A DNA stretch of 23,763 bases from an uncultured Prevotella sp. (GCA_934190685.1 CAKPTK010000021.1:1-23763), one strand, 5' to 3'; shown: positions 1 through 8,836, counted from the stretch's first letter. Translations and numbers: made by a program. The notes: generated by a model from the sequence alone, not told the origin.

Positions 1-2
1 CC

Positions 3-50
3 TTCATCCTTGTCGCCGCCATCCCCAGCGTCGCCAACACCGCCACTTGA
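3..50 (+). other. Possible C-terminal tail of an upstream gene
   Basis: Reading frame 3 gives FILVAAIPSVANTAT followed by TGA at 48-50. It is GC-rich at third codon positions and could be the last residues of a gene entering from the left edge. Frame 1 also stays open, to a TGA at about 98, with a Pro/Ser-rich product, so the frame choice is uncertain. The protein family cannot be named from 15 residues. Confidence 0.2.
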
Positions 51-82
51 AGACCGCTACTGCCTAAGAACAAAGCAGTTCG

Positions 83-172
83 AGGCAGTGGGCATATGAT
101 GAACAGGCAGTGGGCACTCGATGCCCAGGCGGTGGGCAACGAGTGCCCAACCCCTTGGACCTATTTTGGGCA
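83..172. repeat. 22-bp tandem hairpin repeat, three units
   Basis: Three head-to-tail 22-bp units start at 83, 105 and 127, each opening with AGGC(A/G)GTGGGCA. In units 2 and 3, TGGGCA is followed after exactly 5 nt by TGCCCA (111-127 and 133-149), giving two adjacent 6-bp hairpins. Unit 1 has lost its right arm. A further TGGGCA at 167-172 could pair with TGCCCA at 144-149. The array lies beyond the 3' end of the AraC-type gene. It could act as a terminator or be a dispersed intergenic repeat; neither is shown. Confidence 0.65.
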
Positions 173-234
173 AGTGAGAACGTATGAATAAAGCGGGTCT
201 GACACTTCTTCTTATCAGTCGTTCATTTAGCGTT

Positions 235-1110
235 TTAGGAGAACTTGAATTTCTCACGGTAGGCCTTAGGCGACATACCGGCATACTTCTTGAAATATTT
301 TCCGAAGAAAGACTGAGTGCTGAAACTCAAGTTCACGGAAATCTCCTTGATGGATTTGTTGGTGTATCTCAGTTCCTGCCTGGCCTCGTTGATAACGAGG
401 TCGATGATCCACTGTAGGGCGGGCTTTCCGGTCTTCTGTTTCACCACAGTGGAAAGGTAGCTTGGCGACACACACATGGCCTCCGCATAGAACATCACCT
501 CACGGTGTTCACGATAATTGTTGAACACTTCGACAATGAACTGGTAGACAAAAGCGTCGGAGCGGTCATTATAGCTGGAAGACGGCATGGCATTCTCAAG
601 GCACACATCAAGCGCCTTAAGCACCAACGCACGGAAGAACAGCATGGTGAATTCGTGCGCCACCATCCTTTTCGCTCCTTTCAACGAGCTTGTTTTCTCG
701 TATAATATGCGGCTTTCCAAATGCTTCGAGATGCTCTCCATCTCTCCATAGCGGTTGGGGTCAAGGTGCATCAACGGATGTTTTCTGAAATACAATTGGC
801 TGTTGACATCGAGGATAGACTTGACGATAGGAAACATCACGGAAGACTTGGCAACCATGATGTGTCCATGAAAATCGCAACTGATATCTATCAAGTGCAT
901 GAACATAAATGGATTGACGAACAACATGTCACCCTTCTCAATTACAATCTCCTGGTCATTGACATTCACTTTCATTCGACCTGCATCACACAGGATAATG
1001 GACATCGTACCCCAATCATGCTGGAGCGAAGCTTTGTTGAATCCCTCTGAATTGGAACTGTCCATCCTCACTTCCACACAGGAAATGGGCAGTTGTGTTA
1101 GATTTTCCAT
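235..1110 (-). CDS. AraC family transcriptional regulator
   Basis: This is a 291-residue DNA-binding regulator. The N-terminal part (about 1-170) resembles the cupin-like sensing domain of AraC proteins, including the stretch EIVIEKGDMLFVNPFMFMHL. The C-terminal part (about 190-288) is a double helix-turn-helix AraC domain: one HTH around CVSPSYLSTVVKQKTGK, and a second with the family signature IKEISVNLSFSTQSFFGKYF followed by KKYAGMSPKAYR. The length fits the family. The ATG at 1110 is chosen because a consensus promoter lies just upstream (1133-1163), implying a leader of about 16 nt. The gene diverges from the pseudouridine synthase gene. Effector and targets are unknown; no catabolic genes adjoin it on its own strand. 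Confidence 0.9.
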   Translation of the reverse strand: MENLTQLPISCVEVRMDSSNSEGFNKASLQHDWGTMSIILCDAGRMKVNVNDQEIVIEKGDMLFVNPFMFMHLIDISCDFHGHIMVAKSSVMFPIVKSILDVNSQLYFRKHPLMHLDPNRYGEMESISKHLESRILYEKTSSLKGAKRMVAHEFTMLFFRALVLKALDVCLENAMPSSSYNDRSDAFVYQFIVEVFNNYREHREVMFYAEAMCVSPSYLSTVVKQKTGKPALQWIIDLVINEARQELRYTNKSIKEISVNLSFSTQSFFGKYFKKYAGMSPKAYREKFKFS

Positions 1111-1132
1111 ATAATCAGCTTTATTTGAATCA

Positions 1133-1163
1133 CAAATTTAGTATTTATCGAAATACCTACAAA
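1133..1163 (-). promoter_or_regulatory. Promoter of the AraC-type regulator gene
   Basis: On the minus strand a TTTG (1163-1160) is followed after 19 bp by TAAATTTG (1140-1133). This is a full match to the Bacteroidetes sigma-ABfr consensus, TTTG / 19-21 bp / TAnnTTTG. Transcription would begin near 1126. Confidence 0.75.
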
Positions 1164-1233
1164 ATATTTTAATAAATTATATCGTTTTCATTGTAGAATG
1201 GAACAATGTCAAAGCATTATTGACCTATATTAT

Positions 1234-1264
1234 TCTGCAGATAAAAGGAAAAAGTGTACCTTTG
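1234..1264 (+). promoter_or_regulatory. Promoter of the pseudouridine synthase gene
   Basis: TACCTTTG at 1257-1264 matches TAnnTTTG. An imperfect upstream box, TCTG, lies at 1234-1237 with 19-bp spacing. Transcription from here would begin at or only a few bases before the ATG at 1270, so the in-frame ATG at 1198 would not be in the message. Confidence 0.6.
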
Positions 1265-1269
1265 CAAAT

Positions 1270-2913
1270 ATGACAACATTTCATCCCTTACACTCCGACA
1301 TTCCCACACCGAGGCAGTTCACTTTCCCATTCTGCTACGAGCCTCATCCGTTGGCACGCCTGGCATGCGACGAACTGCAACGCTATTTGTCCGCACAGGA
1401 ACAATGGAAAGACGAGTTGGACAAAGGAAAGATGTTCGGCGTGCTCGTAGTGCGGGACACAGCTGGAACATTGGGCTTCCTCGCCGCTTTCTCCGGATTG
1501 CTTGCCGGAAGCAACCGGCTCGACTATTTCGTTCCGGCGGTCTATGACCTGCTTCAGCCTGACGGTTATTTTAAACAAGGTGAAAAGGCCATCACGGCTC
1601 TCAACCACCGCATAACCCGACTCACCCAAGCTCCCGAACGAATCGCCCTCATAGGTGACATCCAGCACAACGAGAAAATTTGGAGCACCCGTCTCTCGGC
1701 GCAACGACAACGCATGGCGGAAGCTAAGAAAATCCGTGACAAACGGCGGATGGAAGAAGAACTTCAAGAAACGGAAAAGGAAGAATTGATTCGACAAAGC
1801 CAGCATCAAAAGGCGGAACTGAAAAGAATGCGACAAGCCGCACAGGAAGAAACACAGGCGCTCGAAGCGAAACTGAAAGCTATGGACGACGAAATAGGAC
1901 AGTTGAAGCAGCAGCGCAAACTCATGTCGGACGAGTTGCAACGATGGATTTTCGACCAATACAAGTTGCTGAACGCCCTTGGCGAGATGCGCACGGTAAG
2001 CGATATTTTCTATAATGATATCCATGCCGTTCCTCCTTCGGGAACGGGAGAATGTTGCGCACCCAAACTTCTGCAATGGGCATACAGCCACCATTACACC
2101 CCCGTCTGCATGGCTGAGTTTTGGTGGGGGCAGTCGCCTAAAACGGAAGTGCGCCACCATCTGCACTTCTATCCCGCCTGCCGCAGCAAGTGCAAGCCCC
2201 TGCTGGACTTCATGCTCCAAGGACTCGATGTGGAGCCAAACCCGCTTGCCACCATCCGACATGCGGGCGAACCTACCGTGGTCTATGAAGACGAATGGCT
2301 CGCCGTGGTGTCAAAACCGAGCGGCATGCTCTCCGTGCCCGGCAAGGACGGTCTCGCATCAGTCTGCTCTTGGGCGGAGACGCAATGGCCCGAAGCTGAC
2401 GGACCACTCATTGTCCACCGGCTCGACATGGACACCTCCGGACTGATGGTCATCGCCAAAAGCAAGCGCGTGCATCAAGCCCTGCAAGCAGAGTTCATCA
2501 GCCATGAAGTGAAGAAACGCTATATGGCTGTGCTCAGCGGCACACTTGCACCCGATGTCAAACGAGACGGAACCATTGACTTGCCTCTGCAGCCAGACCT
2601 CAACGACCGTCCCCGTCAGTTGGTGGACCACGAACACGGCAAGCGAGCCATCACAAGTTATCATGTCATGGACGAGCACGACGGGAAAACACTCATCGCC
2701 CTCTATCCCCACACAGGCCGCACTCATCAGTTGCGGGTGCATTGTGCCCATCAAGAAGGATTGGGATGCCCCATCATGGGCGACCCGCTCTATGGTCATT
2801 CTGCAGACCGACTGTACCTCCATGCCGAGGAAATCCGTTTTCGCCACCCCGTAACAAACCGCACGCTCGTGGTAACCGACTTGGCGAATTTTGAATTTCG
2901 CCAAGAAAAGTAA
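1270..2913 (+). CDS. RluA family pseudouridine synthase with long N-terminal extension
   Basis: This enzyme is expected to isomerise uridine to pseudouridine in rRNA or tRNA. The C-terminal half holds the RluA-type catalytic domain: HRLDMDTSGLMVIAKS with the catalytic Asp in codon 2425-2427, then KRYMAVLSG, and the family motif PHTGRTHQLRVHCA. Using the 1270 start the protein has 547 residues, far longer than RluA (about 220) or RluC/D (about 320). The extra N-terminal part contains a globular region (about 1-140), a Lys/Glu/Gln-rich coiled coil (about 145-235), and a conserved-looking Cys/Trp segment (GECCAPKLLQWAY, AEFWWG, HFYPACRSKC). This long form is known in Bacteroidetes and some other bacteria, but I cannot assign its RNA target. 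An upstream in-frame ATG at 1198 is rejected because the promoter lies between the two ATGs. Confidence 0.88.
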   Translation: MTTFHPLHSDIPTPRQFTFPFCYEPHPLARLACDELQRYLSAQEQWKDELDKGKMFGVLVVRDTAGTLGFLAAFSGLLAGSNRLDYFVPAVYDLLQPDGYFKQGEKAITALNHRITRLTQAPERIALIGDIQHNEKIWSTRLSAQRQRMAEAKKIRDKRRMEEELQETEKEELIRQSQHQKAELKRMRQAAQEETQALEAKLKAMDDEIGQLKQQRKLMSDELQRWIFDQYKLLNALGEMRTVSDIFYNDIHAVPPSGTGECCAPKLLQWAYSHHYTPVCMAEFWWGQSPKTEVRHHLHFYPACRSKCKPLLDFMLQGLDVEPNPLATIRHAGEPTVVYEDEWLAVVSKPSGMLSVPGKDGLASVCSWAETQWPEADGPLIVHRLDMDTSGLMVIAKSKRVHQALQAEFISHEVKKRYMAVLSGTLAPDVKRDGTIDLPLQPDLNDRPRQLVDHEHGKRAITSYHVMDEHDGKTLIALYPHTGRTHQLRVHCAHQEGLGCPIMGDPLYGHSADRLYLHAEEIRFRHPVTNRTLVVTDLANFEFRQEK

Positions 2914-3285
2914 GAAATCCTTATCGTTCCGTCTATACAAAGCATCGCACCATGCTCCTTCTATCCACTATCCACCAATGCAAAATCATCTATTTCGCAA
3001 GCGTAGCACTGTGTTAACTATAGAAAAAAAAAGCTAATAACATTTATCTCATATACCCGATTTCGTTTTCATTCAGTAACTTTGCAGACGATTAAAGAGA
3101 GGATATAGAACAAAATACAGCATTTATATTACGAATTAAATAGGTTAAAGAACACATTTTGTTGGCATTTTAGGTTTGTTTAGTGTAGAAAAGAATTCAC
3201 AGACAACCATGCCAAGCCTACCTTCAGACATTAATTAAAGAGAGAGTAAAATAATATTTATTGTTTAAACATTAACGACAAAGTT
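2914..3285 (+). other. Intergenic region and long susC leader
   Basis: This AT-rich 372-bp gap has no convincing gene. It holds no clear terminator for the upstream gene. The susC promoter lies at 3077-3084, which leaves a transcribed leader of roughly 195 nt before the ATG at 3286. I see no known riboswitch pattern in the leader. Confidence 0.5.
3077..3084 (+). promoter_or_regulatory. Promoter -7 box of the susC-like gene
   Basis: TAACTTTG matches the Bacteroidetes TAnnTTTG element. No TTTG box is present 19-21 bp upstream, so the promoter may be weak alone or depend on an activator. Confidence 0.5.
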
Positions 3286-6200
3286 ATGAACAGATTGATT
3301 TCTGTCTTGACAGCTTTGCTTATGGTCGTGTGCGCTCATGCACAAAAGATCCGAATAAGCGGAACTGTACAAGACACCAAAGGAGAGTCTGTACCTGGAG
3401 TAACCGTCAAGGTGCTGGGACAGAAAGTCGCAACCATGACTTCAATAGACGGAAAGTTCACCGTTGAAGCCGACAAAAACGCCACATTACAGTTTACTTC
3501 TGTAGGCTACACCACTGTCAGCGTACCCGTAAAAGGCAAATCTCAACTTGTGGTGACGCTCACAGAATCATCAGAAGAACTCAATGAAGTTGTTATCTCC
3601 GTACCATACGGCACACGCACAAAATCCTCCTTTACAGGTTCTGCCGGTGTAGTGACCGGTGAAAAGATTGCCAACTCACAGGTGAGCAGTGTGTCAAAGG
3701 CCCTGCAAGGCACTGTAGCAGGTCTACAGTCATTCTCCACAAGCGGACAGCCAGGTGAGGATGCTTCGGTATACATCCGCGGTGTAGGGTCTGTGAACGC
3801 CTCCACCACTCCACTCTATGTGGTAGACGGTGTGCCCTATGACGGCAAGCTCGCCAACATTTCCAGCCAGGACATCGCTTCAGTAACCGTGCTCAAAGAT
3901 GCCGCGGCAGCATCGCTCTATGGCTCGCGTGCAGCCAACGGTGTGGTGATGATTACCACCAAGCAAGGAGCGCAGGGAGCTGCACCGACCATCGAACTCA
4001 CAGCCAAGTATGGCTTCTCAAGCCGTGCCGTGGCTGACTATGAGCAACTTTCCACCAACGAATATTTCGAGTTGCAGTGGGAAGCCATGCGCAACAAGTA
4101 TGTGAGCGACGGACTCTCTGCCGCAGACGCCGCAGTCAAAGCCTCGGGCAATGTTGCCAAAGTGCTTGGCATCAACCCCTATGGCTCCCAATACGCACAA
4201 CCTGTGGGCACAGACGGAAAGATTGTAAGTGGCGCCACTCCATTGTGGGACGACAGTTGGGAGGATGCCATGACACAGAATGCTCACTATACAGATTTGA
4301 GCGCACGTGTGTCAGGTGGCAGCAAGAACTCAAAATATTATTTGTCACTGGGCTATTTGGATGACCAGGGTGCATACATTTGCTCTGGTTTCAAGCGCTA
4401 CAACGTGCGTGCCAACGTCACCTCCAATCTGAAGAGTTGGTTGCAGGTTGGTCTGAACCTCTCTGGAGCACACTCTTCGCAAAGCTATCCCAAACAGAAC
4501 GACACCCGCACGGACAACGTGGTGCTCTTCGCCCGCAACATGCCATCATTCTATCCCGTCTACGAGCGTGACCCCGACACGGGCGCCTATCTGCTCGACG
4601 AGAGCGGCAACCGCATCCCCGACTACGGCACATACCGCGCCAACAGTTACTCGGGCATGAACTTGGCGCACTCCATGTTCTACGACAAGCACGAGCGCAA
4701 CCGTGACGCCGCCACCGTGCAGGGATTCATCAAGATTGAACCCATCAAGGATTTGAGCTACAAGATGACCGTCAACCTGGATTACAACAGTCTGTTCCAG
4801 CACGATTATTCCAATCCTACTTATGGTAAGAATCCCGTGGGCACATCCTATAAAGGCAACACTCGCACCACAGGTTTCACCATCAACAATGTGATCAACT
4901 ATGAGCACACATTTGCCAATGTGCACAATATCCATGCCATGGCGGGCCAGGAGTATTATGAATACAACACGTCCAACTTCGACGGCCAGCGCTCGGGTGT
5001 GATTGCCGACGGCTACTATGAGCCGGACGTGGCTTCCACACTTGTGTCGTTCGGCGGCAATAGCGACCAGTACAAGTTGCTCAGTTTCTTCGGCAGTGCC
5101 GAGTATTCCTACAAACGCACTTATTTCGGCAGCGTTTCACTCCGCTCTGACGGTTCCTCACGCTTTGCTCCCGGCCACCGTTGGGGCACGTTCTGGTCTG
5201 TGGGCGGTTCGTGGCGCATCTCTAACGAGAAATGGATACAGCCCTTGAAATGGGTGGACAATCTGACGCTCCGCGCCAGCTACGGTGCCCAAGGCAACGA
5301 CAACGTGGGCTATTATGCCTACCAAGCACTCTACAGCATTGGCAAGTTCCAGGGCGAAAACGCCCTCCACGCTTCACGTATGGCTACCCCCGAACTGACC
5401 TGGGAGACAAACTTGAACACCAATGTAGGTTTAGACTTCAGTTTCTTCGGTGACCGTCTGTCGGGTACCATCGAGTACTTTGAGCGTGCATCCAAGGACT
5501 TGCTCTTCGCACGCAGCCTTGTTCCCTCATCAGGTTATAGCAGCATCGACGCCAACATCGGCAAGCTGAAGAACTACGGATGGGAGTTCACCCTCAACGG
5601 CACCCCTGTCCGCACCAAGGACTGGACATGGAAACTGTCCGTGAACGCCACTACCTACAAGAACAAAATTGTGGAACTGCCCAGTGACGTGATGTGGCAG
5701 AGCAGCAAGAAATGGGTGAAGGGCGGTTCGCTCTACGACTTTTGGCTCTATGAATGGGCTGGCGTAAATCCCGACAACGGTAACCCACAGTGGTATTATT
5801 ATGACGACAACGGCAACAAGCAGGTAACAGAAGACTACAACAGCTTGGACCAGGAGAAGGACAAAGTGAAGTGCGGCAGCTCTCTGCCATCGCTGAGCGG
5901 CGGTTTTTCCACCGACGTGCGTTGGAAAGGACTCACCCTTTCGGCACAGTTCTCCTATGCCTTGGGAGGCAAGCTCTACAACAGTGACTATGTGGGCATG
6001 ATAGGTGTAGCTGGTGGAAACGGCAACACGCTGAGCAAGAACATGCTCAACCGCTGGACGGAAGACAACCGCTACACAGACATTCCAAAGTTGGTGTACG
6101 ACAAGACTAGCTACTTCACCAGTTCCTCCTCACGCTGGTTGGTAAGCCGCAGCTACCTCCGCTTGAAGACTGTGACGCTTAACTATCAGTTGCCGCAGAA

Positions 6201-6372
6201 CCTGGTACGCTACGCATACCTGAAAGATGTCAATGTGTTTGTACAGGCAGAGAATCTCTTCACCATCCACAGCCAGCAGGGTCTTGACCCAGAGCAACCG
6301 CTCAACGGTATGGTGCAATATCGCTACCCCGCCATGAAGACCATCTCATTCGGCATCAATGTTAAACTTTAA
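3286..6372 (+). CDS. SusC/RagA family TonB-linked outer membrane receptor
   Basis: This is a 1028-residue TonB-dependent outer-membrane transporter. It has a signal peptide (residues 1-19, cleavage after AHA), a carboxypeptidase-regulatory-like Ig domain (about 24-105: ISGTVQDTKGESVPGVTVKV), a plug domain (about 110-230: VYIRGVGS, PLYVVDGVPYDG, TVLKDAAAASLYGSRAANGV), and a beta-barrel to the C-terminus ending in ISFGINVKL. The length is usual for SusC. It lacks the STN domain found in SusC variants that signal to FecR anti-sigma factors. It is followed after 21 bp by the SusD-like partner, with which it should form a lidded uptake complex for a glycan or peptide ligand. The ligand cannot be told: no glycoside hydrolase, sulfatase or peptidase gene adjoins it. 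Confidence 0.95.
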   Translation: MNRLISVLTALLMVVCAHAQKIRISGTVQDTKGESVPGVTVKVLGQKVATMTSIDGKFTVEADKNATLQFTSVGYTTVSVPVKGKSQLVVTLTESSEELNEVVISVPYGTRTKSSFTGSAGVVTGEKIANSQVSSVSKALQGTVAGLQSFSTSGQPGEDASVYIRGVGSVNASTTPLYVVDGVPYDGKLANISSQDIASVTVLKDAAAASLYGSRAANGVVMITTKQGAQGAAPTIELTAKYGFSSRAVADYEQLSTNEYFELQWEAMRNKYVSDGLSAADAAVKASGNVAKVLGINPYGSQYAQPVGTDGKIVSGATPLWDDSWEDAMTQNAHYTDLSARVSGGSKNSKYYLSLGYLDDQGAYICSGFKRYNVRANVTSNLKSWLQVGLNLSGAHSSQSYPKQNDTRTDNVVLFARNMPSFYPVYERDPDTGAYLLDESGNRIPDYGTYRANSYSGMNLAHSMFYDKHERNRDAATVQGFIKIEPIKDLSYKMTVNLDYNSLFQHDYSNPTYGKNPVGTSYKGNTRTTGFTINNVINYEHTFANVHNIHAMAGQEYYEYNTSNFDGQRSGVIADGYYEPDVASTLVSFGGNSDQYKLLSFFGSAEYSYKRTYFGSVSLRSDGSSRFAPGHRWGTFWSVGGSWRISNEKWIQPLKWVDNLTLRASYGAQGNDNVGYYAYQALYSIGKFQGENALHASRMATPELTWETNLNTNVGLDFSFFGDRLSGTIEYFERASKDLLFARSLVPSSGYSSIDANIGKLKNYGWEFTLNGTPVRTKDWTWKLSVNATTYKNKIVELPSDVMWQSSKKWVKGGSLYDFWLYEWAGVNPDNGNPQWYYYDDNGNKQVTEDYNSLDQEKDKVKCGSSLPSLSGGFSTDVRWKGLTLSAQFSYALGGKLYNSDYVGMIGVAGGNGNTLSKNMLNRWTEDNRYTDIPKLVYDKTSYFTSSSSRWLVSRSYLRLKTVTLNYQLPQNLVRYAYLKDVNVFVQAENLFTIHSQQGLDPEQPLNGMVQYRYPAMKTISFGINVKL

Positions 6373-6393
6373 CGGTAAAAGGAATATAGGATT

Positions 6394-7965
6394 ATGAATA
6401 AGTATATCACAAAAATAGGCGTAGCGCTCACCGCCCTCGCCACCCTTACGGCCTGCGACCTCGACACCGCACCGACCACCTCTATTGATGCCGACAATGC
6501 GTTCAAGAGCACTACGTATGCCGACGACGTGCTGCGCGGCACATGGAGTTATGTGTTCAACGAAGGTATCACTGTGCAATCAGTCGGTCTTGGCGCGATT
6601 CTGCTCAACGACGATTTCATGGGCAGCGACTGTGTGAAAGCCAAAAGCTACGGCTTCTCTGATGGCTATAATCTCACGGCAGGCTATGGCCGTGCACAGC
6701 ACGTGCGTTTCTGCTGGAACATGTGCTACGACGCCATCAACAACAGCAACAATGTCATCGCCTACATAGACAACGCTTCGGGCACTCAGAGTGACAAGAA
6801 CCGCATCAAGGGACAGGCTTACGCCACCCGTGGTTTCATGTATATGATGCTTGCCTCGCACTACTCGTTCGCCATCGACAAGGCCCCCAACGCCGTGTGC
6901 GTGCCCATCTACACAGAACCGACCACACTTGGCACAGCCTTGAGCGGTAATCCCGCATCAAGCGTGTCGGAAGTTTACGCCCAGGCTATCAGCGACTTGA
7001 AAAAAGCAGTCGAGTTGATACCTTCAAGCTATTCGCATGGCTCGGCGCAAGCCAACCAATACAAGATTGACTATACTGCAGCATTGGGATTATTGGCACG
7101 CACCTGTCTCTATGCACGGCAATGGGAAGACGCTTACAGCTACGCATCACAAGTGCTGGAGCGCAACAACTATCTGATGACCGAAACCGAGTATAAAGAG
7201 GGTTTCAACGACTACACCAACAAAGAATGGCTTTGGGCATACACGTCAACACTTGACGACAACGACGGCGCCACTGTAGGATGGTTCAAATGCAACTCAC
7301 TCAACGGCTACGGAAGTCTGTGCGTAGACCCGAACTTCGCAGCCAAGTTCAGCGAGGACGACTACCGCGGCGACCTATACAAGCAGTGGGGCTACACCCT
7401 GCAGGGCGGACAGACCATCAGACTGATGAACGACAAGTTCAAGATGGTGGACGAGGACAACGACTTGACCAACTATGCGTTGATGCGCACGTCGGAGATA
7501 TACCTCATCAAGGCGGAAGCCGCTGCCCATATCAATAAGGAAGGCGAGGCGCGCGACTTGCTGCACACCCTGCAACAGGCCCGGATGAAGAGCGGTGCGA
7601 CAGCTCCTGCCATTACCGCCACAGGCGACGACCTGCTCGAAGCCATCTGGATGGAGCGCCGCAAGGAGTTGTGGGGCGAGGGCTTCTCTCTCACCGACAT
7701 TATCCGCAACCAACAGAGCGTAGAACGTGAGGCGCACGATGTGGAAGGTGTGACCGTATATCCCGAGAACGACACGAGCAAAGCCCCCGTGGAACAAAAT
7801 CCCGACAAACCTCTGGTCGGTGAAGGACACTACACCACGAAACTCCCCGACGGTTCCGCTTTCACAAAGAACAGCATCTACTATCTCTACCGCATTCTCG
7901 CCGACGAGGAGTTGCAGAACAAGAACTTGTACAGCAAGTATCCGAAACTGAGCCTATACAGATAA
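6394..7965 (+). CDS. SusD/RagB family surface lipoprotein
   Basis: This 523-residue protein is the ligand-binding lid of the upstream SusC-like transporter. A lipoprotein signal peptide ends in LTAC (Cys21), fitting outer-membrane anchoring. The N-terminal TPR-rich region contains typical SusD features such as MCYDAINNSNNVIAYID and IKGQAYATRGFMYMMLASHY. The C-terminal region has the family motif LMRTSEIYLIKAEAAA and the segment EAIWMERRKELWGEGFSLTDIIR. The gene sits 21 bp behind susC and is the last gene before a strong terminator, so the operon has just two genes. The ligand is unknown. Confidence 0.94.
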   Translation: MNKYITKIGVALTALATLTACDLDTAPTTSIDADNAFKSTTYADDVLRGTWSYVFNEGITVQSVGLGAILLNDDFMGSDCVKAKSYGFSDGYNLTAGYGRAQHVRFCWNMCYDAINNSNNVIAYIDNASGTQSDKNRIKGQAYATRGFMYMMLASHYSFAIDKAPNAVCVPIYTEPTTLGTALSGNPASSVSEVYAQAISDLKKAVELIPSSYSHGSAQANQYKIDYTAALGLLARTCLYARQWEDAYSYASQVLERNNYLMTETEYKEGFNDYTNKEWLWAYTSTLDDNDGATVGWFKCNSLNGYGSLCVDPNFAAKFSEDDYRGDLYKQWGYTLQGGQTIRLMNDKFKMVDEDNDLTNYALMRTSEIYLIKAEAAAHINKEGEARDLLHTLQQARMKSGATAPAITATGDDLLEAIWMERRKELWGEGFSLTDIIRNQQSVEREAHDVEGVTVYPENDTSKAPVEQNPDKPLVGEGHYTTKLPDGSAFTKNSIYYLYRILADEELQNKNLYSKYPKLSLYR

Positions 7966-7975
7966 ACTGTAGCAA

Positions 7976-8031
7976 AAACATCATAAAAAAGGAAGGATCC
8001 CCGTGAGGATCCTTCCTTTTTTATGATGTTT
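7976..8031. terminator. Bidirectional terminator, 25-bp perfect inverted repeat
   Basis: Arms 7976-8000 and 8007-8031 are perfectly complementary over 25 bp around the 6-nt loop CCGTGA. The core is GGAAGGATCC flanked by A-tracts on the left and T-tracts on the right, so either strand yields a GC-rich stem followed by a U-run. It ends the plus-strand susCD operon and the minus-strand unit that finishes with trmB (stop at 8066). Confidence 0.92.
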
Positions 8032-8065
8032 AGTGAAAGTCGTAACCCACGACCTTCCATATTCA

Positions 8066-8836
8066 CTATTTACTTGTTTCCAGACTACTGCGCTTTGTAC
8101 GACGATAACTGCGATAGTCATCGAGGGGAATTTCCACATCTGGCTCCACGAGCCGTCCTTCATGAGGGAGACGGAACTTCATATATTTGATGTTCAGTCC
8201 ACGGTCTATCCATTGACTTTCGTAATAGGTCTGAATGGCGAGAATCTTCCGGGTTTCCTCATCAATGCCCGCCGTGTGGTAAAGGTCCTCAGTGCGGAAG
8301 AGCACGGGCAAATGATTGCCATTGACCATATAAGTGGTATAGGTAAAAAGAAAGTTGGAATCCGTCTTCAGATGAATCAGTCCACCATCGACGAGGAAAC
8401 GGCGATAGCGCTCCATGAAGTAGGTGCTGGTGAGCCGTTTGCGCGGATTCTTCATCTGAGGGTCGCTGAATGTGAGCCATATTTCCTGCACCTCTCCCTC
8501 GCCAAAGAAGCGGTCGATGATTTCGATGTTGGTGCGCAAGAACGCCACATTGGGCAGATTCTCCTCCAAAGCCTGTTTGGCTCCAGTGTGCATACGGGCA
8601 CCTTTGATGTCCACTCCGATGAAGTTGACTTCAGGAAAGAGTTTGGCCAGTCCTACGGTATATTCACCTTTGCCACATCCAAGCTCCAAGACGATGGGAT
8701 TGTCATTATGGAAATATTGTTCGCGCCACTTGCCTTTCATCTCAAACGGCACATTGTCTATCACCGAGAACGGATATTGAAATACGTTCTTGAAAGTCTC
8801 CATCTCGGCAAATTTCTGTAGTTTACCTTTGCTCAT
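8066..8836 (-). CDS. trmB: tRNA (guanine-N7-)-methyltransferase
   Basis: TrmB methylates G46 in the variable loop of tRNAs using S-adenosylmethionine. The 256-residue protein shows the Rossmann SAM-binding motif [11 protein letters not shown] (residues 50-60), then [32 protein letters not shown], and the TrmB signature [19 protein letters not shown], including the conserved D-P...K..H/R..RR-like element. The length is slightly above E. coli TrmB (239). The ATG at 8836 lies about 10 nt downstream of the inferred transcription start of its own promoter, so the leader is very short. The gene may also be read through from the sigma-factor unit upstream. Confidence 0.93.
   Translation of the reverse strand: MSKGKLQKFAEMETFKNVFQYPFSVIDNVPFEMKGKWREQYFHNDNPIVLELGCGKGEYTVGLAKLFPEVNFIGVDIKGARMHTGAKQALEENLPNVAFLRTNIEIIDRFFGEGEVQEIWLTFSDPQMKNPRKRLTSTYFMERYRRFLVDGGLIHLKTDSNFLFTYTTYMVNGNHLPVLFRTEDLYHTAGIDEETRKILAIQTYYESQWIDRGLNIKYMKFRLPHEGRLVEPDVEIPLDDYRSYRRTKRSSLETSK

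Noticed and set aside
83..148. CRISPR-like array
   Set aside because: The units are contiguous 22-bp tandem repeats without unique spacers, and no cas genes are present.
1288..2262. 324-codon open frame on the minus strand
   Set aside because: It mirrors the pseudouridine synthase coding region, and its Phe/Leu-rich stretch is the complement of the Lys/Glu coiled coil.
8033..8821. 262-codon open frame on the plus strand
   Set aside because: It is antisense to trmB, whose protein has clear SAM-binding and TrmB motifs; the plus-strand translation resembles no protein family.
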